A stretch of 32,883 nt of DNA from Nitrososphaeraceae archaeon (GCA_021325075.1 JAJPHX010000041.1:1-32883); one strand, 5' to 3'. Shown: positions 11,304 to 20,160, counted from the first letter of the stretch. Notes: generated by a model from the sequence alone, not told the origin. A program made the numbers and translations.

Positions 11304-11504
11304 ATGGCACAGCAAATAGTGCTTGAAAAGGAAAGGAAAAGACGCAAGTCTGCAGCCGAATTTTTACAATGGCTAGAATCAATAGGCGGTATCTTCGTTG
11401 CGATTGCTGAATTATTGAAATTTATTGGATGGACTATCATTAGAATTGCTCAGTTTATTCGCAATGTCATGGGATTAAATGATTGGAGGGAGCAATACAC
11501 ATGA
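11304..11504 (+). CDS. small hydrophobic/amphipathic protein
   Basis: 66 aa with [27 protein letters not shown]; the stop overlaps the next ATG (ATGA at 11501). Confidence 0.6.
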   Translation: MAQQIVLEKERKRRKSAAEFLQWLESIGGIFVAIAELLKFIGWTIIRIAQFIRNVMGLNDWREQYT

Positions 11505-11869
11505 CACTTTACTATCCGCCCACTAGGCGATCATATGATTGGAATGAGGTCATTAACATGGTATTGCAATTACCAAAACATACTGATCTGAGAATGGAAG
11601 ACTGGATGGTACCGTTTCCTACTGAAGCAGGCTTTACCGAAAGACCTGCTGATCAAGATGGGCAGTCTGCTGATTATGGGATCAAGGTGAGGGATGGAAG
11701 GGCAATTCATGTCAAAGTATACGAAGGTTTCTACAAGGTTCATTGGGATGCACGTGACCCTATTACAGACCCGATTGGTCATTTGATATATGATGCAACA
11801 CATTGGATTGTCTTTGGTGCATTTGCAGCAGTGATATTGTATTCAATATTCAAGACATCAAGACGATAG
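11501..11869 (+). CDS. small protein with C-terminal transmembrane helix
   Basis: From ATG 11501 (preceded by ggaggg): [23 protein letters not shown]...[22 protein letters not shown]. Confidence 0.7.
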   Translation: MTLYYPPTRRSYDWNEVINMVLQLPKHTDLRMEDWMVPFPTEAGFTERPADQDGQSADYGIKVRDGRAIHVKVYEGFYKVHWDARDPITDPIGHLIYDATHWIVFGAFAAVILYSIFKTSRR

Positions 11870-11941
11870 CATCCTTGGCGGGCGAAAATAACTGAAGGCA
11901 TTGATAATTTTTGTCATTTGGACATATGCAGATTGCGGGAT

Positions 11942-14900
11942 ATGTCACAGAATAACTCCGAATTATTTATCTATGACATTCTTTATCGCCTAATTAGGCA
12001 AATGTCGTGTCCCCATTTCGTTGAAGGAAAGTGCAAAGTCATTAGCAACATTCCGCCGAAGGGATTCATAGAAGAATATTGTAATAGCGATGAAGATCAC
12101 TATGGAAGGTGCCCTCATTACGTCTTACGACAAAAAGCTGAGAACAAAGCCTTTGATCTTAGGCTTCAAACTGCGGGTTCCAAATATACGCGCCTAGCTG
12201 AAATGAATCTTGTATCAGTAATCAACGGCGTAGTTCGTCATATGATGCGCTTCATCGATAAGTGTGAAAGTTGCAAGGCAGCTCAGGCAAGTACCGCTTT
12301 GGATAAAGGAAGATTATGCAACGTACACGAATTTTATTTGCAAAAGACTGTCTACATGTTACAGGAAGTACATGGTTTCAATAATAAATCCCCTACTCCA
12401 TTCAGACCTATACAGCATGGACCTGTAAGTGACGAAGTGAATCGCCTTGCAACACGACAGAAACCAATAACATCTTGGGCAGATTCGAAAATTGATGCTG
12501 CGGCACTGGAAGGCATTGAGAAAGGTATGTTCGACCAGCTTGTAATTAGATACGTGAATATGCCCTACAAACAACTCGAGACCCTCACAAGTGTAATTTA
12601 TGAAAAATCGGCGGCAAAACCGGAGCTTCCAGGCATCATTGAACAAATAAAAGAAAAATACAAGGAACAAGATGCGTTTGATAGCGAGGTAAAGCTTTTT
12701 GCCAATCCACTAAAGAAAGCCCTTGACGGAATCAAGGGAACTTTTGAAACAGTTGAACCGCTTCCAGTTGGAAGTTCTGGAATCCTTATCAAATTGAAGG
12801 AAAAACATCTTGCTGGCCAGGCAGGAAATGCCATTTATAGTGTCATGAAATTCCCTAGACCACGAGGTGGTGCATTTCGAATAGCTAATTTACAAATAAT
12901 CAAGGAAGAAGCTGATTTGTTATCCAGCTTGAATCACGACAGAATTGTAAAGGTCATTATGGCTGGAGAAACTGAATACGAAGGGCTACAATTGCCTTGG
13001 TACATTATGGAGTTTATTGGTCCCTCAAAGGATCTAGGTGGCTACTTGCAGACAATCAAGGAGAAAGGCCTAAGTCTTGCAACTTTTACGAGCATTATAA
13101 CAGATATTGCTTCAGCTCTTTCGTATTTGCATCAAAGCAAGATTGTGCACTGTGACATTAAGATGGACAACATTCTGATAAAGATGGATAATGACCACCC
13201 AATAGGCATGTTGACTGACTTAGGTTATGCACGTGCAAAAGACGGAGATCAGGAGGAAATAATAGCCATTAGGTTCGATGATGCAAATGCCCATCCATTT
13301 TTGAAGAAAAAACTTGTGAAATCATCTGACCCGGCTGCAGTTACTGCTAAAATTGCAAGGAAGGAGTTGGACTTTAGATTCGACTTGCACGCTCTTGGAA
13401 AAACCATACAATCAATGTTTGCTGTAGTGGATGGCAAAATAATTGATAGCAAAAGCCAAGAGTCCGTCGAGACTAGTTACGATTACAGATACTTGAACTT
13501 GCTAATGGCTCGGTTGATCTACTCAGGAGCATATCCCACAATAGATGATAAACCTAACGACCTTCCTTCGTTAAATAGACATTTCCAAGGACTGGATCAT
13601 GATGCTATGCGGGAGCTTGCATATGACTCTTCTAAGGATATGTATGAGGATCTTCTCAAACTCAGTGGGATCAGCCTTGAATCTTGGATACCAGAGCTAA
13701 ATCCCTTCGCACCGGATGTAATTTCTCTCGGTGCCAAAGAAACCAGAGTCGTCTTGACCAAAAGACTACTCAGGATACTAGAACATCCTGACTTTGACCG
13801 ACTTGGATCAATTAGTCAGCTTGGTCTGATAAATTTCGTATATCCTAGTGCTAAGCATACCCGATTTGAACATGCACTAGGTACGTATGCTCATGCATGC
13901 GAATACATTAGAAGCCTTTGGTATAACACCAACGATCCATTATTCAGATCAATAGTTCGCAAGAAGGACTTATACTCAATTATGCTTGCATCTTTACTGC
14001 ATGATTTAGGGTACTATCCAATGGCTCACGACCTAGAGGATTGCTCCAAATGGCGAACCTCGAATATTAAGCATGAAATTTTTAGTTGCAAGATAATATC
14101 CGAGGAAATGGCTACACAAATCCAAAACGACTGGCAACTCAATTCTGAAGAAGTAAATAAGATAATATGTGGTGACACGAATTCAATTGTAGGAAAAATC
14201 CTTCACTCTATTATTAGTGGACCAATTGATGCAGACAAACTTGATTATTTACTTAGAGATGGAATGCATCTCGGCTTGCCCTTTCCAGAGGGGATTGACA
14301 AGCAATGGTTGTTGAGGAATCTCACAATAGCATATGGGGAGTCGATAGTACCCGCGTTGGCAGTGACGAGCAAGGGAAAGGTCACAGCCGAATCACTAGC
14401 TACAGTTAGATTTGACATGTTTACCGTTGCATATTGGCACCATACTATTAGAGCAATAAAGACAATGTTAAGATATGCAGTTGATAGGCTCGATGCGGCG
14501 AAGAAATATGATGAAAATGAGTTCTATGATTGGGTACGTACCCTTCCATACGTAAAACCGAATTTTGAATTGGTAGAGAACGCCAGAAAAGGTATCATGT
14601 ACACCGATTATCTACTATTGTGCTGGCTAAGGGATAAGCTGGACAGTGAAGGTAAAGTAATGATCGATATGATCTTACAACGAAAATTATTCAAGAGGAT
14701 ATTAGTTCTAGATAGTACTAAGGAAGACACCCAAGCAATTCATACGCATCTTATCAAAGCGCAAGATTCTGACATCGAACGAATGCGTATAGATCTTGAA
14801 TCGAAGATCCGTGACGTTCTCGTTGGTACGAGTATAAAAAATATCGCTGACATTAAGCCCTTGGTTCTTATTGATGTGCCAAGGTCTCAAGCAGATCCGA

Positions 14901-15121
14901 ATCCACTTTATGCGGTAACTGAAATGGGATGCAATCCGATGTCCCAGAACTCAGTAGTATGGAAGGAGCTTGTTGAGAAGTTTTCGCAAACTGTTGAATC
15001 AGTTAGGGTTTTTGTTCACCCAGATATTGTACATACTCTCGAATCCGCCTTGCCCAACAAGGAGTTAGTGAAAATGCTTCAACAAGTTGTTCAGTCTCCT
15101 AGAGGATATAGGCGTCAATGA
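11942..15121 (+). CDS. multidomain protein: Cys-rich/Panacea-like N-terminus, Ser/Thr protein kinase domain, SAMHD1/dGTPase-like HD phosphohydrolase domain
   Basis: Kinase: VMKFPR (Lys), EEADLL (Glu), YLHQSKIVHCDIKMDNILI (catalytic loop), MLTDLGYAR (DFG-equivalent). HD: KHTRFEHALGTYAH, ASLLHDLGYYPMAH, GPIDADKLDYLLRDGMHLG. N-terminus: CPHFVEGKC...C...CPHYV and KTVYMLQEVHGF...FRPIQHGPVSDEV. The ORF track starts at TTG 11918; ATG 11942 is likelier. Confidence 0.88.
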   Translation: MSQNNSELFIYDILYRLIRQMSCPHFVEGKCKVISNIPPKGFIEEYCNSDEDHYGRCPHYVLRQKAENKAFDLRLQTAGSKYTRLAEMNLVSVINGVVRHMMRFIDKCESCKAAQASTALDKGRLCNVHEFYLQKTVYMLQEVHGFNNKSPTPFRPIQHGPVSDEVNRLATRQKPITSWADSKIDAAALEGIEKGMFDQLVIRYVNMPYKQLETLTSVIYEKSAAKPELPGIIEQIKEKYKEQDAFDSEVKLFANPLKKALDGIKGTFETVEPLPVGSSGILIKLKEKHLAGQAGNAIYSVMKFPRPRGGAFRIANLQIIKEEADLLSSLNHDRIVKVIMAGETEYEGLQLPWYIMEFIGPSKDLGGYLQTIKEKGLSLATFTSIITDIASALSYLHQSKIVHCDIKMDNILIKMDNDHPIGMLTDLGYARAKDGDQEEIIAIRFDDANAHPFLKKKLVKSSDPAAVTAKIARKELDFRFDLHALGKTIQSMFAVVDGKIIDSKSQESVETSYDYRYLNLLMARLIYSGAYPTIDDKPNDLPSLNRHFQGLDHDAMRELAYDSSKDMYEDLLKLSGISLESWIPELNPFAPDVISLGAKETRVVLTKRLLRILEHPDFDRLGSISQLGLINFVYPSAKHTRFEHALGTYAHACEYIRSLWYNTNDPLFRSIVRKKDLYSIMLASLLHDLGYYPMAHDLEDCSKWRTSNIKHEIFSCKIISEEMATQIQNDWQLNSEEVNKIICGDTNSIVGKILHSIISGPIDADKLDYLLRDGMHLGLPFPEGIDKQWLLRNLTIAYGESIVPALAVTSKGKVTAESLATVRFDMFTVAYWHHTIRAIKTMLRYAVDRLDAAKKYDENEFYDWVRTLPYVKPNFELVENARKGIMYTDYLLLCWLRDKLDSEGKVMIDMILQRKLFKRILVLDSTKEDTQAIHTHLIKAQDSDIERMRIDLESKIRDVLVGTSIKNIADIKPLVLIDVPRSQADPNPLYAVTEMGCNPMSQNSVVWKELVEKFSQTVESVRVFVHPDIVHTLESALPNKELVKMLQQVVQSPRGYRRQ

Positions 15122-15160
15122 GTATTTACGATAAAAATAAGCGCCCAAACTCTATCATAA

Positions 15161-16225
15161 TTAGATATCTTGTTCAAACTTTGGATTAACTCCAAGTTCC
15201 TGCATCTCCTGAATTACCACGCATATGTTATGACAAAGTATCTTCAAAAGTACTTCATTCAGCTGTGCTACCTTATCTTTGCTTCTTATATTATCCTTGA
15301 ACTTGGACTTGATCATGTGAAATACAGTTTCACAATTAGAACGTTGGTGATAGTGTTTCATGAAATCATCTTGGTTTAACATAAAGTAGTGATACATCTT
15401 TCTCCATGCGTTTGAGCCATTTGCATTTTGTACTGCATTCTTTCTAAAGGGAATGAAGGGCGTTGCTCCTAGCATGTCAACAAATCGATAATTGGCGCGG
15501 CTAGAATATGCCTTGTCGGCAAGAACCTCTTGAATGTCAAAACTCTTGGCTGTTTTTTCAACTAATGGAGGCAAGAAGTGAACGTCATTACGATTTTCTT
15601 CTGACAACTGAACTGCTGTAATAATGCCTGTTTTCACTCCGCAGATTATGTGCGCCTTGATCCAAGTGCGATACTTTGTGTCTTTTCCATGCTTGAAATC
15701 GAAATATCTTGCAAAGCGTGATGTCGAAAATCCACTGCTATCTACGGCAAAGTTCTTTTCTACAGTCCTCAGCGGTAGGCTGCTTATTGTTATCAGATCA
15801 TCTAATATTGGCATCAACTCTGGCTTTCTCATAAAGTTGCTAATTGACACATATGTGCAGGATGTTTGGATGTAACCTTCGGCCATTGCTTTTTGCATTG
15901 AAGCCATAAAGCGGCGTAATGAAAAGCCCGTGTAGGTCCGAAGTGCTGAAGCAAAAATCATATCAGCAATAGACAAACGCGGCCGACCACGTTCATACAG
16001 CGGCTGCTCTACAGTAGCGCAAATATCTGTTAGTATTTTCATGAATGTCAATTGCTCTGAGCATTTGGCTTCATTGTAAGCCTTCCAATCTTGGGAATAT
16101 GATCGTCTTTCTTTAGCAACATATGCTGTCAATTTTGTTTGCCCCCATTTCAGCTTGGGTAATGGAATTCGCTTTTTCCTCCGCTTTTTTGATAGGGTGA
16201 GCGATCGAGTTGTCATTTGTACCAC
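15161..16225 (-). mobile_element. DDE transposase of an IS5/IS4-type insertion sequence (CDS; element ends not resolved)
   Basis: 354 aa: FAVDSSGF (D), VLADKAYSSRANY (D), RSNCETVFHMIKSKFKDNIRSK (E); YERGRPRLSIADMIFASALRTYTGFSLRR. Confidence 0.88.
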
Positions 16226-16251
16226 GACTTCTGTCAGCAGAGCCTATGCCC

Positions 16252-16335
16252 ATTACCATTATACCACATTACCATATGTGGAATTGGTATAAGTAGTTTG
16301 TGGTAAATACCGCCAACTTTATTTACCATTATACC
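16252..16335. repeat. cluster of TTACCATTATACC direct repeats and ccacat/atgtgg inverted repeats
   Basis: ttaccattatacc occurs at 16253-16265 and 16323-16335; ccacat-taccat-atgtgg lies between; attaccat also at 16268. Confidence 0.6.
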
Positions 16336-16348
16336 TGATATTTGCTTT

Positions 16349-16507
16349 ATGAGCAAAAGTCGTGAGAAGGCCAAGACTTCTATAAACATTGACAAGCAGA
16401 CATGGCAGGACTGGATCAAGTACGTTGTAAATAAGACAGGTTCGGCGAGGAAGGTTAGTGAGGAGACAGAGAAGGCTATTCTAGAGTATATGAAAAAGCA
16501 TCCATAA
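16349..16507 (+). CDS. short ribbon-helix-helix-like protein (52 aa, below the ORF-track cutoff)
   Basis: MSKSREKAKTSINIDKQTWQDWIKYVVNKTGSARKVSEETEKAILEYMKKHP*, a strand-helix-helix pattern. Confidence 0.6.
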   Translation: MSKSREKAKTSINIDKQTWQDWIKYVVNKTGSARKVSEETEKAILEYMKKHP

Positions 16508-16537
16508 GATGATAAGGCTTTTATATATGATACATGC

Positions 16538-16572
16538 ATGTATAACTAGGATGTATGACATCAATGTATAAC
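16538..16572 (+). repeat. iteron-like array: three ATGTATRAC repeats at exact 13-bp spacing
   Basis: atgtataac at 16538, atgtatgac at 16551, atgtataac at 16564. Confidence 0.7.
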
Positions 16573-16588
16573 ATAAATGTTGTCGTTA

Positions 16589-16612
16589 TAGTATCACTTC
16601 TTAGTGATACTA
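16589..16612. promoter_or_regulatory. perfect inverted repeat tagtatcact-tctt-agtgatacta
   Basis: 10-bp arms separated by 4 nt, just upstream of ORF 16650. Confidence 0.7.
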
Positions 16613-16649
16613 GTAGGAAAAAGTACGGCGTTTATCGAAGGAGGAAATA

Positions 16650-17153
16650 TTGAAAATGCCACCTTTGAGAGTCCCAGACAATGTGAAGCTGATAGGAAAA
16701 GAGAAGGTGCTCAAAATGCCGCCGCAAGACCGAGAAAGGTATTATGAAAAAGTCATTCTTGATATCTTGCTTGCCAACAGAGAGGGTGCCACAGCAAACG
16801 AGATTTCCACCAATACAGGTTTTGCGGAACGGACTATCAAGGTTCACTTGGACAAACTGGCTGCACGTGGTGAAGCATACGCTGTATCAAGGGGCGGAGC
16901 TGCGTTCTACTTTGCGCGTGGACTTTCACAAGAAAAGGCTTTGACCATAAAATCAAAAACGAAGGAAGGGCTGTACTATGTCATAACAAACCTGAAAAGT
17001 GCAGATGGTGACTTTTTCTATATCCAGCAAAAGGAGCTTGACGAATATCGAGCTTTGCGAGTAAAAGGTGCAATAATGATAGCAAAAGCTGATGGACAGG
17101 ACTTTATAAAGCAGTTCCATACTCATATGGCTAAGGAGCTAGAACGGGAATGA
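16650..17153 (+). CDS. winged-helix/HTH DNA-binding protein
   Basis: 167 aa: VILDILLANREGATANEISTNTGFAERTIKVHLDKLAARGEAYAVSRGGAAFYFARG; the stop overlaps the next ATG (17150). Confidence 0.7.
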   Translation: MKMPPLRVPDNVKLIGKEKVLKMPPQDRERYYEKVILDILLANREGATANEISTNTGFAERTIKVHLDKLAARGEAYAVSRGGAAFYFARGLSQEKALTIKSKTKEGLYYVITNLKSADGDFFYIQQKELDEYRALRVKGAIMIAKADGQDFIKQFHTHMAKELERE

Positions 17154-17656
17154 CCAAGCTTTCCTTCAGCAAGACAGATTCCGATGGTGTCGTTAGTACT
17201 GGCAGGCTTATCATAGGCGATATTGTAATTGAAACGCCCGCGGTCTTCCCAGCTGTGCGAACCACCCAAGCTCCAAATGAGTTAGAGCTCCTGATCAATG
17301 AGAAGGGCAAATACATGCTAGAGCATGTAAACGGCGCAGTTCTCAGGCTTTATCATGTTCCCACATTGATTGAACCAAACACTGCAAGACTTGCAGCAGA
17401 AGAGCGGCAGCGGCAAGGACAAAAAACAATCGATGGTGCACCCATTCCTAGAAGCCCATACGGTACTTTCTACAATGACAGCCTGCCTATTTGCGATCCC
17501 TGTCTTGAATATACAAAAATCCTTAATTCAGAAATGGATAAGCGGATGGCTCGTGTGGAAGCAGTGCCAGTACTTCATACATATTTTGCACAGTTTGAGC
17601 GAAACAAGAACCTGCTAGAGAACCCTGATGACAAAGCGATACGTACGCTACGCTAG
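17150..17656 (+). CDS. TGT-like protein, N-terminal part (interrupted by an in-frame TAG)
   Basis: TGRLIIGDIVIETPAVFPAVRTTQAP...VNGAVLRLYHVPTLIEP resembles the start of tRNA-guanine transglycosylases (compare GRLETPHGVVETPAFVPVV of the TGT at 24346-25842). The TGT catalytic SDSGGFQ is not seen. Confidence 0.5.
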   Translation: MTKLSFSKTDSDGVVSTGRLIIGDIVIETPAVFPAVRTTQAPNELELLINEKGKYMLEHVNGAVLRLYHVPTLIEPNTARLAAEERQRQGQKTIDGAPIPRSPYGTFYNDSLPICDPCLEYTKILNSEMDKRMARVEAVPVLHTYFAQFERNKNLLENPDDKAIRTLR

Positions 17657-17659
17657 GCA

Positions 17660-18487
17660 ATGTATAACAATCTTTGGTTTGGCTCAAGCAAAGAAGCAAG
17701 AAAAGACAGAGATAGGATGCTAACTGACTTGACAAAGTATCAGCTTCAACACTTCCGCATATCCCTGCCCGGCGTACACATTGTTGAAACAATGGATGAT
17801 CTCAAAAGCTGTCTTGAGATTAACGACTTCTGTCAGACTTTGGCATACCAGGCGGAAAAAGAGCGCGTGACATACCTGCTATTCCATAGAAAAGCGATAA
17901 AGGATTCTGACATAATGGACAAAGCAATAGAATACCTACGCGAGAACAAACAATCGAAACTGAATGTCATTAAATTCAAAGACCTGGACCTGCACTGTCC
18001 TGTAGATTATAAGGCAAGAACTGCATTCAGGCGTTTCCTAGCAGACATAAACAGTATCAAAGAGGAGCAAAAAGATAGAGCATTCATGATGTTAGAAGCT
18101 GGAACGCAGTACTATGTATCGATGCAAGTCTTTGACATTGTCTCGACCACACTGACAGGCTTTGATCGTGACATTACTGGGGGCAAGAGAGAAGAGGGAA
18201 AGAAATACTATCCTCTATGGTACGATGAGGCAAAGATGTGGCCTAGACCCACAGACGATGCGCCAAAACCACACCCCGAACACTGTCATGTATGCGCAGA
18301 AACACAGAGTTTTGACAACCTTGATGACGATACAGTGGCGCGCAGGAAAAGATTACACCGGTTGAATGACCTAAGCAAAGACGCCAAAACGCTCTGTGAA
18401 GCAGTAACTGCAAAAGATGCAGCCCTGATTATGAAGCAGAGAGTAGCTTTTGCCGAGTTCTCTTATGCTAGAGACTTGATTTTTTAG
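17660..18487 (+). CDS. continuation of the interrupted TGT-like ORF, C-terminal part
   Basis: 275-aa ORF in the same frame as 17150-17656, beginning one codon after its TAG; contains HPEHCHVCAETQ. Confidence 0.55.
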   Translation: MYNNLWFGSSKEARKDRDRMLTDLTKYQLQHFRISLPGVHIVETMDDLKSCLEINDFCQTLAYQAEKERVTYLLFHRKAIKDSDIMDKAIEYLRENKQSKLNVIKFKDLDLHCPVDYKARTAFRRFLADINSIKEEQKDRAFMMLEAGTQYYVSMQVFDIVSTTLTGFDRDITGGKREEGKKYYPLWYDEAKMWPRPTDDAPKPHPEHCHVCAETQSFDNLDDDTVARRKRLHRLNDLSKDAKTLCEAVTAKDAALIMKQRVAFAEFSYARDLIF

Positions 18488-18600
18488 CTTTAGCCCATCT
18501 TTCTTTTTCTTAAATCGCATTATCACATCCAAAACATCATTACCCGATAACTCGATAGAACCAATTTTCCCTTTTCAATCAAGTTTTTCTACAAGTCTGC

Positions 18601-19389
18601 ATGATGCAACATAGGCAGACGATGACGTATATCATGTATGTTGACGAAAGCTACGATTCGAGTCGTAAGTTCGTTATTCTAGCGGGTTTCATAATTCCCC
18701 TGAAATTTTGGCATAAATTAGATAATGATTTGAAGCATCTAAAGCAGGAGTTTTTCCTTGACCGGCACATCAATCTGAAACACCTCCGAAGGCACAAGTA
18801 CGATGCGCATGGGCTTTGGGAAAAGTTATCAGAGAAACAAAAATGTGATTTTGATGATAAGTTATGGGGGATAATTGCGGCTCCTGAAAATACTGCCATT
18901 GTTGCGGTTATTAACAGGGAAAAAATGGAGAAGGACGATAAAAGCCTCCTCTTCTATCTGCCCTATAGTTTCATTCTTGAAAGATACGAATACTTCCTCA
19001 GTGAAAATCATACTATGGGGATTGTCATCATGGATAGGGCGAATAACAGCATGGAGATAAAGGATTTGTACTATTCTCATCGCAAGTTCCTGCGTGGTGG
19101 GATAGCAGTCAAGAAACTACCCGACCCTCCTATGAAAGGAAATATGATAAGGCTTGGTAAAAGCTACCAATACAAGCAGTTAACTCATGTATGTGAAGGA
19201 CTGGGATTCATGGACGATGATGATAGTAACTTCTTGCAGATAGCTGATCGTATTGCCTCCGCAGTCTCAAGCAAATTTAATCAAAATATCAACAAATGGT
19301 ATGACAGGTTGGAACCCATACTAAGAAAGGGTGATGATGGTAAGCCTGATGGCTATGGTTTGAAACTATTTCCATCGCCCGACACTTGA
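18601..19389 (+). CDS. DUF3800-family protein
   Basis: MTYIMYVDESYDSSRKFVILAGFIIPLKFWHKLDNDL...IVIMDRANN...LTHVCEGLGFMDDDDSNFLQIADRIASAV, matching the YVDES...ILAGFI...QIAD pattern. Confidence 0.8.
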   Translation: MMQHRQTMTYIMYVDESYDSSRKFVILAGFIIPLKFWHKLDNDLKHLKQEFFLDRHINLKHLRRHKYDAHGLWEKLSEKQKCDFDDKLWGIIAAPENTAIVAVINREKMEKDDKSLLFYLPYSFILERYEYFLSENHTMGIVIMDRANNSMEIKDLYYSHRKFLRGGIAVKKLPDPPMKGNMIRLGKSYQYKQLTHVCEGLGFMDDDDSNFLQIADRIASAVSSKFNQNINKWYDRLEPILRKGDDGKPDGYGLKLFPSPDT

Positions 19390-19392
19390 CAG

Positions 19393-19424
19393 CCCAAGAA
19401 TTGCGACACTGGTAATTCTTAGGG
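19393..19424. terminator. possible bidirectional hairpin between convergent genes
   Basis: cccaagaatt-gcgacactggt-aattctt-a-ggg: 7-bp arms plus 3 bp across a bulge, between DUF3800 (+) and the secreted protein (-). Confidence 0.3.
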
Positions 19425-19449
19425 TGTTTCTCCCAATAAGGCATTGATT

Positions 19450-20037
19450 CTAGACACAGCCGATGCTCCCATGAGTATGGTCAATACTCGTTGATAGAAT
19501 ATCAGTATCATCACAATCTACAATGAGCACTCCGTTATCCAATATGAACCCCGTCTTGTTATCAAAGTCGCCTAATGCATACAACGTGCCATCAGTTGGA
19601 ATAAGAATTGCACCGCGATTTACAAAGTGACCGCTAGCAGCAATATTTGTGAATGTTGTACCCGTAGCAATTTGACCATGAATTGTATTTCTTATGAAAT
19701 TGTAATTATCAAAGGTGCCATGACTTAGAATAAGTCCCTTATTGATGATATTGCCACTGTTCTGAAAGTCTGAAGTAAGTATTAGCGCATTACCAGTAGG
19801 AATTTCTAGTGTCAAGCCCAGAGTAAGAGTAAAGCTATTCACGGTGCAACTATGGAACTCCCTTGAATCAAGCGGGTAGTCAACTCGTTTCCAGTTTCCA
19901 CCAAAAAAGATACAACTCGTCTTGTTAAGCTTGATAAAAGTATCAGCGTAAGCTTGTTGTGCCAGCTGAGCGGGAAATAATAATAACATGAATAAGCTTA
20001 ATCCAACCATGTATGATAGTGCTGGTCGGTTAACCAT
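19450..20037 (-). CDS. secreted beta-repeat protein of unknown function
   Basis: 195 aa with signal peptide (LSYMVGLSLFMLLLFPAQLAQQAYA) and Asn/Gly-rich repeats (FQNSGNIINKGLI...FDNYNFIRN...GHFVNRGAI...FDNKTGFILDNGVL). Confidence 0.7.
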   Translation of the reverse strand: MVNRPALSYMVGLSLFMLLLFPAQLAQQAYADTFIKLNKTSCIFFGGNWKRVDYPLDSREFHSCTVNSFTLTLGLTLEIPTGNALILTSDFQNSGNIINKGLILSHGTFDNYNFIRNTIHGQIATGTTFTNIAASGHFVNRGAILIPTDGTLYALGDFDNKTGFILDNGVLIVDCDDTDILSTSIDHTHGSIGCV

Positions 20038-20160
20038 AACCGAAGGTAGAATCTACTATTAGTTAAGTATTCTTTAGAATTAGCAATAACAGCATCTACC
20101 ATGCGACTTGAACATTCAAGTTTAGACATGCAAACAATGGACAGTTTAGGTTTATGAAGC

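Noticed and set aside
11918-11941. TTG start for the kinase-HD protein
   Set aside because: An ATG lies 8 codons downstream (11942). The extension MDICRLRD has no support, so ATG is preferred though not proven.
15121-16262. Terminal inverted repeats of the insertion sequence
   Set aside because: I compared the flanks of the transposase by eye and found only a short ataggc match. No convincing IR or target duplication was found, so the element limits are not called.
16234-16539. Minus-strand 101-aa ORF
   Set aside because: It overlaps the plus-strand RHH-like ORF and the operator repeats and has no recognisable domain, so it is probably spurious.
16252-16612. CRISPR array
   Set aside because: The repeats are 8-13 bp with short or irregular spacing; there are no 25-37 bp repeats, no unique spacers of regular length and no cas genes in the window.
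17654-17656. Pyrrolysine readthrough at the in-frame TAG
   Set aside because: No pyl genes are visible here and pyrrolysine is not known from this lineage; mutation, sequencing error or restart are simpler explanations.
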